Source: Domibacillus epiphyticus (GTDB taxonomy: Bacteria; Bacillota; Bacilli; Bacillales; Domibacillaceae). From it: 64,000 nucleotides of DNA. Location of the stretch: positions 1 through 64,000 of the forward strand of contig NZ_MSFI01000010.1 in NCBI RefSeq assembly GCF_001975785.1. Reading direction: 5' to 3'. The notes beneath the pieces are model-generated. The model worked only from the letters and a program-made list of their open reading frames with translations. It did not search any database and had not been told where the DNA came from. Numbering within the stretch: position 1 is the stretch's first letter; each line of letters begins with the position of its first letter. Positions 26,949-36,359 of the stretch are shown here, piece by piece. Position numbers and translations under genes: made by a program.

Positions 26949-26986
26949 TTCGACATAATTCTTTGTTTTTGTCGAAAAATGTCGAT
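26949..26986. promoter_or_regulatory. Cluster of three Spo0A-type boxes
   Basis: TTCGACA (26949-26955, inverse), TGTCGAA (26970-26976, exact 0A-box) and TGTCGAT (26980-26986). The last two are in tandem with 10-base spacing. They lie 8-45 bases upstream of the -35 of the chemoreceptor gene, a position compatible with activation or repression by Spo0A~P. Confidence 0.65.
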
Positions 26987-26993
26987 AAAGTGG

Positions 26994-27021
26994 TTGTTAG
27001 TTTATTGTAGGTTGTTATAAT
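26994..27021 (+). promoter_or_regulatory. Sigma-A-like promoter of the chemoreceptor gene
   Basis: TTGTTA (26994-26999), 16-base spacer, TATAAT (27016-27021), giving a leader of about 250 bases. Confidence 0.6.
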
Positions 27022-27275
27022 TAAAATTCATTGAAAATAATTCAAAGGTCATGGGTAATTAAAACCAAGGAGTATGTAGAGTCGATTTCCTATTCATTAC
27101 AGCTCAATTAACAGAATCATCGCTGGATATTTCAATTATTAACATAAACAGTTTATTTGCTTCTTTACAAGATATAGAGTCGATTCGGAGACAAATAAGC
27201 CAAGTGCAGAATGAGGCAACAAAATAGATTTTTTCTTAAATTTTACTAGTAATAGTTAATGGAGGTAATTAAAAG

Positions 27276-28961
27276 ATGAGTATAGGTAAAAAATTGTTTA
27301 GTGGTTTTTTGGGGGTAATTATCCTGTTATGTCTTATCACAGGAATCAGTGTGTATCAGCTGACCTCTATAACCAGTACGTACTCCGATTTGATAAATCT
27401 ACAAACAGCCAAAGTGATTAATGCAAAAGAAATTAAATATGTCGCTGCAGAACAAGCGAAGAGCATCCGGGGATATGTAATAACTGGAAACGACAAATTA
27501 CTTCAAGATTTTGAGAATGCACAAAAAGATTTCAGCTCGGCACATAAAAAATTAGGGACTCTTTTAGAAACTGATTCGGGAAAAAAGATGCTGGAAGAAT
27601 TAGATCAATTACAAGTCGACTACATTCAAACCGCTGACCAAGTAATTGCTTACAAGCAACAAAATAACACTGCCGGCTATACTAAGCTGCTTACGGGAGA
27701 ATTAGCTCCCTTGACAGATGAAATATCTAAAAAGGCAATTGAACTGGAGAAGCTTTGCCAAGATGTATTGGATCAAGAAAATGAAACAACGCTGCAGCTT
27801 GCAACCCAAGTGAAAAATGTATTATTAGTAGTCGCAGCAATTGCTGTATTAGCCGGATTTTTAATTGCCTTCTATATTGGACGCATAATCTCTAAACCTG
27901 TAACAAAAGTAGCTCAAGCGGCGAAACAAATTGCAGATGGAAACCTCTCGATTTCAGATATTGAGGTGAAAAACAAGGATGAAATTGGAGAGATGGCTAA
28001 AGCTTTTAACCGAATGAAAAAGGATTTACAGGAATTAATACGCAAACTAGGAGAAAGTGCTGATCAGATTGCGGCATCTTCTCAACAATTATCTGCAAGT
28101 TCTGAGCAATCTATGCAGGCCGCCAGTCAAGTGACAGAGACTGTCCAAGATATTTCAACTGCAGCTGAAGATCAAATCAATAGCATGGAAGATAATAAAA
28201 AGGGAATGGAAGAAAGTTCAGCTGGTCTGCAGCGAATTGCCGAATCAGCTTCAACAGTATCTGAGTCATCAACTGAGGTTCTAGGTGAAGCTGAACAAGG
28301 AAACGAGATTATTGAAAAAACAATACATCAAATGGAAGGTATAACTGTTTCTGTCCAAGATGTATCGGCAGTCATAAAAGATCTAGGTGAAAACTCAAAA
28401 GAAATTGGCAATATTACTGCAGTAATTAAACAAATTGCTGACCAAACAAACCTCCTTGCACTAAATGCGGCAATTGAAGCAGCACGTGCCGGCGAACATG
28501 GTAAAGGATTTGCAGTTGTTGCAGATGAAGTAAGAAAGCTTGCTGAACAGTCACAGCAATCCTCCAAACAGATTGAATCAATTATTAACACAATACAAGA
28601 AAATACAGGCCACGCTGTAAACGTAATGGAAAAAGGGACAGAGGATGTCAAGTCAGGAACAGAGATTGTAAATCAAGCGGGACAAGCTTTCCGTCGAATC
28701 CTTAACTCCATTCAGGAAGTAACGACTCAGGTCCAAGAAGTATCCGCTGCAACGGAAGAAATATCAGCAAGTACGGAGCAATTAACAGGTTCTATGGATC
28801 AGCTTACAAAAGCTTCCGCGAAAATTGCAACAAGTACGCAAGGGGTTGCAGCATCATCCGAAGAACAGCTTGCATCCACACAAGAAATTGCAGCTTCTGC
28901 AGACTCTTTAAGTAAGCTTGCTCAAGAATTACAAAAAGAAGTATCTAAATTTAAAATATAA
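27276..28961 (+). CDS. Methyl-accepting chemotaxis protein
   Basis: A 561-residue transmembrane chemoreceptor. TM1 is about residues 8-28. An extracellular four-helix-bundle sensor (about 30-180, 4HB_MCP type: [22 protein letters not shown]) follows, then TM2 about 182-203, and HAMP ([21 protein letters not shown]). The long cytoplasmic coiled coil has the hairpin tip [27 protein letters not shown], where CheA and CheW dock, and ends in methylation helices. The sensor ligand is unknown. The ATG follows GGAGGT. Expression probably depends on Spo0A-like boxes upstream. Ends in a terminator at 28972-29009. Confidence 0.93.
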   Translation: MSIGKKLFSGFLGVIILLCLITGISVYQLTSITSTYSDLINLQTAKVINAKEIKYVAAEQAKSIRGYVITGNDKLLQDFENAQKDFSSAHKKLGTLLETDSGKKMLEELDQLQVDYIQTADQVIAYKQQNNTAGYTKLLTGELAPLTDEISKKAIELEKLCQDVLDQENETTLQLATQVKNVLLVVAAIAVLAGFLIAFYIGRIISKPVTKVAQAAKQIADGNLSISDIEVKNKDEIGEMAKAFNRMKKDLQELIRKLGESADQIAASSQQLSASSEQSMQAASQVTETVQDISTAAEDQINSMEDNKKGMEESSAGLQRIAESASTVSESSTEVLGEAEQGNEIIEKTIHQMEGITVSVQDVSAVIKDLGENSKEIGNITAVIKQIADQTNLLALNAAIEAARAGEHGKGFAVVADEVRKLAEQSQQSSKQIESIINTIQENTGHAVNVMEKGTEDVKSGTEIVNQAGQAFRRILNSIQEVTTQVQEVSAATEEISASTEQLTGSMDQLTKASAKIATSTQGVAASSEEQLASTQEIAASADSLSKLAQELQKEVSKFKI

Positions 28962-28971
28962 TTAGGATAAC

Positions 28972-29009
28972 CAAAAGGGAAACAAACATTATGTCTGTTT
29001 CCCCTTTTA
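28972..29009 (+). terminator. Terminator after the chemoreceptor
   Basis: AAAAGGGAAACA and TGTTTCCCCTTTT form a stem and a T-rich run follows. Confidence 0.82.
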
Positions 29010-29193
29010 TCTTTTTAGAAGAGACTGGATTAATTAAAAATCACTTCTTTTAAGGTACTAAAGGATTTTGGCCCTCTTTCCTCGAGTAAGAGCACGTTGC
29101 GGTCATTCATAATTAGCACCATAGCACAGCGACTTAATAATTTATCTTATAATCAACCAGCACTGAAGCTTTGAGCCAAAAAATGTTTTTGGC

Positions 29194-29889
29194 TTAAGCA
29201 CGCTCAATTTCTTGTGGTTCCTCTTTTCCGTCTTTCGTTAAAAACTTCTTTTCAATCTCTTCTTTATTTCCGTACAGAAAAAGATCATCACCGGCTTGAA
29301 TGCTTTCATTGTGCATCGTGTTTCGAATGTTTATTTCACCGCGTTTGATAAAGAGCAGCGTAATATCTTCTTCATTTTTAAACAAGTCGACTACCTTTTT
29401 TCCAACGAGTTTAGAATTTTCCTCTATCGCGACTTCTGTTACGACATCATTTTCGTCCAAGTATAAGGCGTCTTTAATCGGAAGTTCAGAAATGTCGAGA
29501 TTTTTATGCAATTCATAATCAAACTTATCTCGAAGCTTGTTTTGTAGAATAGGGATTTTTCCGATAAGCAGCACAATGGCTAGGACAGTATTGATCACGA
29601 GCAACTCTTTTAAACGCAAATCATCCGACAACATATTCGTCATGGCGGAAATGACAACTGCAAGGGAAAAAGCACCAAACAATATTAAAAATGCACTAAT
29701 CCGTCTTCGAATTGGATGGTCAATTATTAACTGGGATTCATCCGTTGTGAATCCAGTGCCTGTCAGCATGGAAATGACCTGATATCGGGAAACCGGTTTT
29801 TTCAGACCAGTGATATAAAAAAGAATAACCGAAACCTCAATGACAAGCATAATAATTAGCAGATAAAGGAAGATAAAAAGCATTTCCAC
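29194..29889 (-). CDS. Membrane protein with TrkA-C (RCK_C) domain
   Basis: A 231-residue protein. Three helices span the first half: about 1-25 (LFIFLYLLIIMLVIEVSVILFYITG), 60-80 and 95-112. The cytoplasmic C-terminal TrkA-C domain (about 143-220: DVVTEVAIEENSKLVGKKVVDLF, IQAGDDLFLYGNKEEIEKKF) normally binds a small ligand and gates a cation transporter. No ion-channel pore is present, so it may regulate or pair with another subunit. The start is GTG at 29889, 6 bases after GGGGAG; the frame extends to 30006 but without a ribosome site. A hairpin (29174-29194) overlaps the stop codon. Confidence 0.7.
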   Translation of the reverse strand: MEMLFIFLYLLIIMLVIEVSVILFYITGLKKPVSRYQVISMLTGTGFTTDESQLIIDHPIRRRISAFLILFGAFSLAVVISAMTNMLSDDLRLKELLVINTVLAIVLLIGKIPILQNKLRDKFDYELHKNLDISELPIKDALYLDENDVVTEVAIEENSKLVGKKVVDLFKNEEDITLLFIKRGEINIRNTMHNESIQAGDDLFLYGNKEEIEKKFLTKDGKEEPQEIERA

Positions 29890-30286
29890 TGTGTTCTCCC
29901 CTTCTTTCTTCAATCTATTCTTATAAAGAATACCCTTTGATCTTTTAATAAAAACAAAGCATGAAATAAGATGAATCACCAGCCTAAAGAAGATATATTT
30001 TAACAACCCGTATAGCTTTTTGTTATCCTCTTAATCGTTTGATACTCCAGAACCATTACACCATACGGAGAACTCTTTTTCTTATATGCTCTGATACCGA
30101 ATAATCTTCGAAATCACGGTGCCCTTTAGGTATGTCCAATTCTTGCAAAATTATCCCTTATAAATAGTTCAACTTATAGATAATTTTTGCAATGAAGAAT
30201 GATTTTAAAAAATAAAACGGGGGTATCTAAATAAAGAATCTTTATGGGAATGTAACACTTACATAGAAATGAATGGAGATGCTAGT

Positions 30287-31090
30287 ATGCCATATGTGAA
30301 AACAGATGATTCTGTCTCGCTTTATTACAAGGTCAAAGGGAAAGGAAGACCCATTGTCTTTATCCATCCGCCGGTTATCGGACATAAGGTTTTTAAACAT
30401 CAGGAACAGCTGGCAGACCGCTATCAAACTATTTTTTATGATCTTCGAGGCCATGGACAGAGCACCGCCGGAGATATACCTTTATCCATTCCCCTTTTAT
30501 CGAAAGATTTAAAAAAGCTGCTCGATGAAATCGGGATTGAGAAAGCGGTTATTTGCGCTTTCTCAAATGGCGGCACGATTGCACAAGAGTTCGCTTTACA
30601 ATACCCGGAGCGGACAGAAGCACTAATCCTATCTGGCGGGTACTCTGAAGTGAATAGTTTCTTCCTGAAAAGCACCATTAAACTCGGCATGATGTTTTCT
30701 AAACGAAACCAAGTTCCACTTATCGCAAAGGTGCAGGCAAAAACGCACAAAGTCACAAAAGAGGATGAAGAAGATTTTTATCTCTACGCTTCTAAAGCCA
30801 ATCCTCAACGTGTCTATGAATTTTGCGAGGCAGGTCTTTCCTATTCGGCAACGGAACGGCTCCACAAATTAACAATGCCTGTCCTCCTCGTCTATGGTTC
30901 TAATGAAAAAACGATGCATCATTACCGCAAACCTTTTCAAGCGGCAGCCGCCCAAGTAAAAGTTAATTATATTAAGGGTGCCTTTCATGAAGTTCCACCG
31001 CGGCATTTCAGTGAGTTTAATGAAGCAATCCACCGATTTTTGAATCAAAAAGGTACCTTAAGTCAAACGGAAGAACTGATTTTAACCTGA
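30287..31090 (+). CDS. Alpha/beta-hydrolase
   Basis: A 267-residue cytosolic hydrolase. Strand-turn IVFIHPPVIGH (oxyanion hole), YDLRGHGQS, the nucleophile elbow FSNGG (Ser about 97), VLLVYGSNEKTM with the acid region, and the late His in GAFHEVPPRHF give a complete catalytic triad arrangement. The substrate is unknown; relatives include esterases and 3-oxoadipate-enol-lactonase-like enzymes. The ATG at 30287 is chosen (GGAG 8 bases upstream) over the frame start at 30269. It lies 82 bases before the GH13 amylase on the same strand and may be co-transcribed. Confidence 0.78.
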   Translation: MPYVKTDDSVSLYYKVKGKGRPIVFIHPPVIGHKVFKHQEQLADRYQTIFYDLRGHGQSTAGDIPLSIPLLSKDLKKLLDEIGIEKAVICAFSNGGTIAQEFALQYPERTEALILSGGYSEVNSFFLKSTIKLGMMFSKRNQVPLIAKVQAKTHKVTKEDEEDFYLYASKANPQRVYEFCEAGLSYSATERLHKLTMPVLLVYGSNEKTMHHYRKPFQAAAAQVKVNYIKGAFHEVPPRHFSEFNEAIHRFLNQKGTLSQTEELILT

Positions 31091-31172
31091 TTGAAAAAAC
31101 ACCCTTGGTCTTAACCTCACCTCTTGAATATCCCAGAGATGAGCCCTTTTCCGATTAATAAGGAGGGTTTAC

Positions 31173-32906
31173 ATGTTTAAACAAGCAATCTATCATCGCC
31201 CAAAAAATAATTTTGCCTATTCCTACGATGATGAAACCGTGCATATACGAATGAGGTCTATGAAAACGGATCTTACAAACGTGATTCTTTTGCACGGTGA
31301 CCCGTACATGTGCGAAGACGGGATTTGGCAGCATACAAAAAAAGAAATGAAGTATGCTGGATCAGATGAGCTTTTTGATTATTGGTTTGCGGAAGTAAAG
31401 CCCCCATTCCGTCGTCTTCGTTACGGGTTTCAATGCGTAAGCAACGAAACAACTGCTTATTACACTGAAAGAGGTTTCTTTGATGAAGCTCCAGGAGACA
31501 GCGGTGCTTATTTTAGTTTTCCATTTTTAAATCCGGCTGATGTTTTCTGTGCGCCCCATTGGGTGAAAGAAACCATATGGTACCAAATTTTCCCTGAGCG
31601 ATTTGATAATGGAGATTCGACATTAAACCCGCCTGGAACATTACCTTGGGGAGGTGTTCCAGAGAGGGATAATTATTTCGGGGGAGACTTTCAAGGAATC
31701 ATAAATCGCCTTGATTATTTGCAGGAGCTTGGAGTAAACGGAATTTACTTTACACCTATTTTTAAAGCCAAAACAAATCATAAGTATGACACTATAGACT
31801 ATATGGAAATTGATCCGCAGTTTGGAGATAAAAAGATTCTAAAACAGCTGGTGCGCGAATGCCATAAAAGAGGAATCAAAGTCATGCTGGATGCTGTTTT
31901 TAATCATAGCGGCTATTACTTTGGCCCATTTCAAGATGTTGTTAAAAATGGAGAGCAGTCTATTTATAAGGACTGGTTTCATATTCGGAAGTTTCCGCTG
32001 CAAGAAGGCGAAACCATAAACTACGATGCATTCGGCTTTGAAAAAATCATGCCGAAATTTAATACAGAAAATCCTGAGGTCAGAGATTATTTATTGAAAG
32101 TCGCAGCCTATTGGATTGAGGAATTTGATATTGACGGCTGGCGGCTTGATGTTGCAAATGAAGTAGACCACCAGTTTTGGCGCGATTTTCGACGGACAGT
32201 GAGAGCAGTGAAACCTGATGTTTATATTCTAGGTGAAATATGGCATGACTCTATGCCATGGTTGAATGGAGACCAGTTTGATGCTGTAATGAATTACCGT
32301 TTCTCTCATGCGGTTGTTGATTTCTTTGCGAAGGGTGCCATTACGGCGGAGGAATTCAAACATGAGATGATTCACATACTGCAGTCGTATCCCGTCTCTG
32401 TCAATGAAGCTGCCTTCAATTTACTTGGAAGTCACGATACGCCAAGAATTTTGACAGTAGCTAAAGAAAATAAAGAAAATCTCATGCTCGCCTTTTTGTT
32501 CACACTGTCTTTTCAAGGGTCGCCTTGTATCTACTATGGCGACGAAATTGGCATGACGGGAGAACAAGATCCTGGCTGTCGAAAATGCATGATCTGGGAT
32601 GAGGAAAAGCAAGACCGCGACTTATTCCAATTCATCCAAAAATTGATTTCATTCCGGAGAAGCATCCCGGTTTTTGGAAATGGAGGAGACTTTACGTTCA
32701 AGTATCTCCATCCTGCATTAATCAGCTATGTGAAATCTAGCAGGAATGAAAAGATGTTGTTAATTCTCAATCCTGAAAATAAGTTGATCCAAGTAGATAT
32801 ACCGGATGAATTTATAGGAGCGGTGAATCTCTGGACGAATTCTCCGTTCACAGAGCGTACATCCGAAATCCGCCAAAAACACTTTTTGATTTTGCATAAA
32901 AAATAG
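31173..32906 (+). CDS. GH13 maltogenic amylase / neopullulanase
   Basis: A 577-residue cytosolic glycosidase for maltodextrin or pullulan. An N-terminal beta-domain of CBM34 type (about 1-120) precedes the TIM barrel: DAVFNHSG (region I), DGWRLDVANEVDH (region II, nucleophile Asp), LGEIWHDS (region III, general acid Glu) and LLGSHDTPR (region IV, stabiliser Asp). The Gln/Asp pattern and absence of a signal peptide fit the intracellular NplT/YvdF group. The ATG has AGGAGG at 9 bases. Ends in a terminator at 32927-32964. No maltose ABC genes are near. Confidence 0.88.
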   Translation: MFKQAIYHRPKNNFAYSYDDETVHIRMRSMKTDLTNVILLHGDPYMCEDGIWQHTKKEMKYAGSDELFDYWFAEVKPPFRRLRYGFQCVSNETTAYYTERGFFDEAPGDSGAYFSFPFLNPADVFCAPHWVKETIWYQIFPERFDNGDSTLNPPGTLPWGGVPERDNYFGGDFQGIINRLDYLQELGVNGIYFTPIFKAKTNHKYDTIDYMEIDPQFGDKKILKQLVRECHKRGIKVMLDAVFNHSGYYFGPFQDVVKNGEQSIYKDWFHIRKFPLQEGETINYDAFGFEKIMPKFNTENPEVRDYLLKVAAYWIEEFDIDGWRLDVANEVDHQFWRDFRRTVRAVKPDVYILGEIWHDSMPWLNGDQFDAVMNYRFSHAVVDFFAKGAITAEEFKHEMIHILQSYPVSVNEAAFNLLGSHDTPRILTVAKENKENLMLAFLFTLSFQGSPCIYYGDEIGMTGEQDPGCRKCMIWDEEKQDRDLFQFIQKLISFRRSIPVFGNGGDFTFKYLHPALISYVKSSRNEKMLLILNPENKLIQVDIPDEFIGAVNLWTNSPFTERTSEIRQKHFLILHKK

Positions 32907-32926
32907 TTCATCACTTAGAATGAGAA

Positions 32927-32964
32927 AGCCTGATCGTCAAAAGGCAGCGATCAGGCTTTTTTTG
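32927..32964 (+). terminator. Terminator after the GH13 gene
   Basis: AAAGCCTGATCG and CGATCAGGCTTTTTTT stem with a T-run. Confidence 0.92.
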
Positions 32965-33070
32965 ACTTTAAGATTGTATTTCCTTAAGAGAGCTCTTTTA
33001 ATTTAGAAGGTGTTTATTGCCAAATGTTACTGATAACAACTCTTTTTCAACAGAGTTAGTAGCAAAAACA

Positions 33071-33889
33071 TTACTTAATACTTTCTAAAGCTTTCTTAAC
33101 AGTGGGATACGTCTCAATTGCAGAGATGCTAATTCGGCTGTTGACCACTATTTGTGCCAGTTCAGGACGTAAACCTGTAGTGATAACATGAATTCCCATT
33201 AACTGAAGCATGTTTCCTATTTGATGGAGATATTCTGCAACGTCTACATTAATAGTGAAAATGCCTGAAAAGTCTGCAATGACGTGATTAATTTCCATGT
33301 CAGCTATTTTGGGGATAACATGCTCCATAATATAATTAGCCCTGTAGTGATCCATTTCGCCAATCAAGGGAAGAATCACAATGCCATTTTTAACAGGAAT
33401 AACAGGGGCAGATAATGCCGCCAGTTCTTTTTGTGTTTCTTCCTTCGCTTCATCTATAAGACGTTCAAAAGCTATTACTGTTTCATTTAAGCTGATGTCT
33501 AGCATTGTGTTAATCCGTTTAATAATTAGAGCATTTTCCTTTACAGACAACCCAAGCTCTATACTAATTCTCGTTAAAATTTCCGTATAGACGTCTCTAG
33601 TCGGTGGATAACGAACCGCGATTTCGGAGATTTTCCTTCCGGAGGATACTTGCATTGCTGCATTTCTTTTACTCCAATCGATAAAGGTATCGGGAACTAT
33701 ATCTTCACTTTCTTGAATAAGTGATTCCCCGAAAAACCTTAGAAGCTCGACATATATGGCAATTGCTTGTTCTTTTTCCCAATCAGGAATGTCCAATTTC
33801 ATTCGGTGGATAACCCCTTCTACCACTTCAATAGCTAAGGACTCCCCATTTTCGTTTATATACTTAGAAAAATCAAAGAACAAGCTCAT
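33071..33889 (-). CDS. RsbR-type stressosome protein (STAS domain)
   Basis: A 272-residue soluble protein. The N-terminal non-haem globin-like sensor (about 1-140) and the C-terminal STAS domain (about 160-270: LSAPVIPVKNGIVILPLIGEMDHYRANYI..., VIADFSGIFTINVDVAEYL) follow the RsbR paralogue plan. These proteins build the stressosome with RsbS and feed RsbT to activate sigma-B. In my manual alignment the position of RsbRA Thr205 (VVDTMVA) is occupied by Val in INVDVA, so one phosphorylation site seems absent, as in some paralogues. No rsbS/rsbT nearby. Relevant because two sigma-B promoters occur in this window. Confidence 0.8.
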   Translation of the reverse strand: MSLFFDFSKYINENGESLAIEVVEGVIHRMKLDIPDWEKEQAIAIYVELLRFFGESLIQESEDIVPDTFIDWSKRNAAMQVSSGRKISEIAVRYPPTRDVYTEILTRISIELGLSVKENALIIKRINTMLDISLNETVIAFERLIDEAKEETQKELAALSAPVIPVKNGIVILPLIGEMDHYRANYIMEHVIPKIADMEINHVIADFSGIFTINVDVAEYLHQIGNMLQLMGIHVITTGLRPELAQIVVNSRISISAIETYPTVKKALESIK

Positions 33890-33987
33890 TGATATTCACC
33901 CTTTTTTTCTATTTTAATTACGTTATTATAACCTAAAAAGCTTCTTTTTCAATCAACCTGCTCAGTGAATTGAAGAAGAAAATCAAA

Positions 33988-34016
33988 AAGAGCAGCATGC
34001 AGCCGCTCTTGAAAGA
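33988..34016 (-). terminator. Terminator after the MBL remnant
   Basis: Minus strand AAGAGCGGC...GCTGCTCTT with a GCATGC centre, followed by TTTTTG. Confidence 0.7.
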
Positions 34017-34038
34017 TGTTTAATAGAGATATATGTTT

Positions 34039-34673
34039 TTATTTCATACTCCCTTTTTCCACAGATCTTTGGACACTATTTTGCAGCGAGTCTGGGAATA
34101 CTTCATGTAATACATCGTTGATGATATGAATTGGGTTCCATTGATGATCGGATACTGAAATCAACGGCTGAGCTTTTGGAAATAACTTTTGGCTGATCTC
34201 ATTTTTCGAACATCCTTGTTTATAAAGGATGATTATCTCATTCTGCAAATCTTGCAGCCACTCTTTTTTCTTTCGTAAAAGCGTTTTGCCATCCTCCACG
34301 TACCCTAAATGGGAGCAAAACATTTCTTGAAAATCAAACATTAATACCCTTGAAAGTGATTCAATTGCAACAGATACAGATTCGCCGGGAAGCATCCCTT
34401 TTGGTTTGACACTCGTCAGTAGATCTCCGGAAAATAAAATACCCGTCTCCTTATTGAACAACACTACATGATCGTTTGAATGGCCCGGCGTATGGACAAC
34501 GCTCCAATTTTTATTTCGTGAACTAATCGATTCTCCGAGAGGGGCTGCCGTGAATCCTTCTCTTATCCCCCAAAAACCTTGCCGAAAAGGGTGATATTCC
34601 TTAACATTCGAGCATTCAGTCAAAGAATCCGGATGTATGTAAAGAGGGATTTGCTTATTTTGCTGAATCCACT
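34039..34673 (-). pseudogene. MBL-fold metallo-hydrolase, 5'-truncated
   Basis: About 210 codons of a metallo-beta-lactamase-fold enzyme. Present: WIQQNKQIPLYIHPDS (upstream of any start codon), VVHTPGHSNDHVVLF (metal His), ILFSGDLLTS (bridging Asp), FCSHLGY (late His) and the C-terminal helix. Missing: the whole N-terminal half with the HxHxDH metal motif. The frame runs back without a break past the TTG at 34623 to a TGA near 34675, and upstream sequence is unrelated, so the gene has lost its 5' end. Not expected to be active. Confidence 0.75.
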
Positions 34674-34776
34674 TTCAGCGCTTTCAATTCCTTCAAATCA
34701 AGGAACATAATCCTATCTATCTCGTCTTAATATCATAAAAACTTTAATCAAATGAAAATTCCGACTACATAGAGGA

Positions 34777-34811
34777 AGAAGAGAGGGAAATGAATTATTC
34801 TCCTCTCTTCT
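34777..34811 (-). terminator. Terminator after the DUF1292 gene
   Basis: AGAAGAGAGG and CCTCTCTTCT pair perfectly and a T/C-rich run follows on the minus strand. Confidence 0.75.
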
Positions 34812-34821
34812 CATGGTCTAA

Positions 34822-35085
34822 TTACTGTTCAATGGATTCATCAAACGCAACAAATACTTTATCAAATTCCTCGCCGCTCTCAATAATCGTTAATTGTTCT
34901 TCGTCATCAATTTTGAAAAAGAAGATCTCGATTTCTTCACCAGGCTCTTTTTGCGTTTCTTCTACAGATCCGACAGCGGCGTATTCAGTTCCGTCGATGC
35001 TTAATGTGCCAAGCACTTCAAATTCTTGCTCCTGATTATTCTCATCCATCAACGTTAAAATGTCGCCTCTTTCAATTTTTTCCAT
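34822..35085 (-). CDS. DUF1292 family protein
   Basis: An 87-residue, very acidic soluble protein (MEKIERGDILTLMDENNQEQEFEVLGTL..., ending KVFVAFDESIEQ). The alternating beta-strand pattern and the D-E-N-N-x-E-x-x-F-E-V opening fit the DUF1292 (YrzB-like) family of Firmicutes. Function unknown. The start at 35085 follows AGGAGG at 10 bases; the longer frame (35127) has no ribosome site. Monocistronic with its own terminator. Confidence 0.75.
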   Translation of the reverse strand: MEKIERGDILTLMDENNQEQEFEVLGTLSIDGTEYAAVGSVEETQKEPGEEIEIFFFKIDDEEQLTIIESGEEFDKVFVAFDESIEQ

Positions 35086-35325
35086 ACTGCATTTGCCTCC
35101 TATGCCCTTGTAAAATAATTGTGTCAAAGTATTATCCCCAATCGTTAAAAAAACAAATAATAAAATTCTCAGTCCAAACCATTTTTAATTGAACGTGCTG
35201 CTACTCATAAAACAATTACAAAGGGGAATTCTATCCAAGATATTAGGTATAAACTTCTGAGAAGGATGAGCTTATTTGAATTTCATTGTCTGAATAATCG
35301 AATGATAAAAAAAGGAGCAGTAAAT

Positions 35326-36233
35326 ATGAAAGTAGTCGTAACAGGAGCAGCAGGTAAAATCGGGCGATGGACTGTGAGAACAATTTTAGAAGCGGGGCAT
35401 GAGGTGATCGCTACAGATAGAAAATTAAGAGAGGAGTCTGCATCGAAAAATTTCATTCAAGCTGAATTGCGAGATTACGGCCAGGTCTGTCAGCTTTTCA
35501 CAGGATGTGATGCAGTTGTCCATCTTGGAAATATACCTACCGATGTACGCAACACTTCCCAGGCTATATTTGAAAATAATATGCTCGTTAATTTTAATAT
35601 CCTTGAAGCTTGTAAAGATCTTAAAATTCCTAAAGTTGTGTGGGCATCAAGTGAAACTGTTTTGGGATACCCTTTTGTTCCGGAAGAGCTAGTTACCTTC
35701 CAGTGGATGAAGAACACCCATCAATAGTCAAGTCCTCATACGCAATGGCAAAACGGCTGACTGAAATCATTTCAGAAATGTTCCATAAACTTTCTAACAC
35801 ACAGATCGTGGCTCTTCGATTTGCCAATATATATGAGCCTGATGAATATGAAAAAATTCCTATCATGCATTGGAATGATAAGGAAAGGGATGTTCAAAAG
35901 AAAAACGCTTGGGCTTATTGCGATGTCAGGGACGCTGCAAAGGCCTGTCTTCTTGCAATAGAAAAGAAGAATTTAGGAAATGACATATTCCATATCACGG
36001 CCCCGGATACCATTATGCTCGACCTTAGCCATGATTTAGTAAAGAGGTTTTTCCCTAATGTAGCTTTAAAGAGAAACGTGCAAGGTCATGAGACGCTAAT
36101 GGCAATAGATAAAGCCCGAAAGATCCTCGGTTATGAACCACGGTATACTTGGCGTACTGTTCTAAATAATGATGGCACCGCCAAGGCGCTGCCTGAGGAC
36201 CAGCTTGCTTTATCAAAAACAACAGATATATAA
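35326..36233 (+). pseudogene. NAD-dependent epimerase/dehydratase, frameshifted
   Basis: An extended SDR gene in two frames. Part 1 (35326-about 35690) has the Rossmann motif VVVTGAAGKIGRW and VVHLGNIPTD, running to PFVPEEL. Part 2 (from about 35691) continues SYLPVDEEHPS, then SSYAMAKRLTE with the catalytic YxxxK, and ends at 36233. One missing or added base near 35683-35693 breaks the frame; otherwise the total length (about 300 codons) and order are complete. The start ATG follows AAAGGAG. Either a recent mutation or a sequencing error. Sugar-nucleotide or uronate dehydrogenase-type substrates are likely. Confidence 0.8.
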
Positions 36234-36319
36234 AACAAATCACCTCAGTCTGTTGGTCTTCTCTATATAAAATTAAAGATTCCAACATTATTGGGCAAGT
36301 GGCAATCCTTTTTTAAAAA

Positions 36320-36359
36320 CAAAAAGCAACGGGGGATTAACTGTCCCCGATTGCTTTTT
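36320..36359 (-). terminator. Terminator overlapping the 3' end of the oxidase gene
   Basis: AAAAAGCAA(T)CGGGG and CCCCGTTGCTTTTT arms enclose the stop codon at 36337. Confidence 0.8.

Noticed and set aside
27060-27226. Short open frame before the chemoreceptor (QLTESSLDISIINTNSLF-like)
   Set aside because: Protein-like but has no start codon in frame after AAGGAG and lies in the leader; kept only as a possible degraded small ORF.
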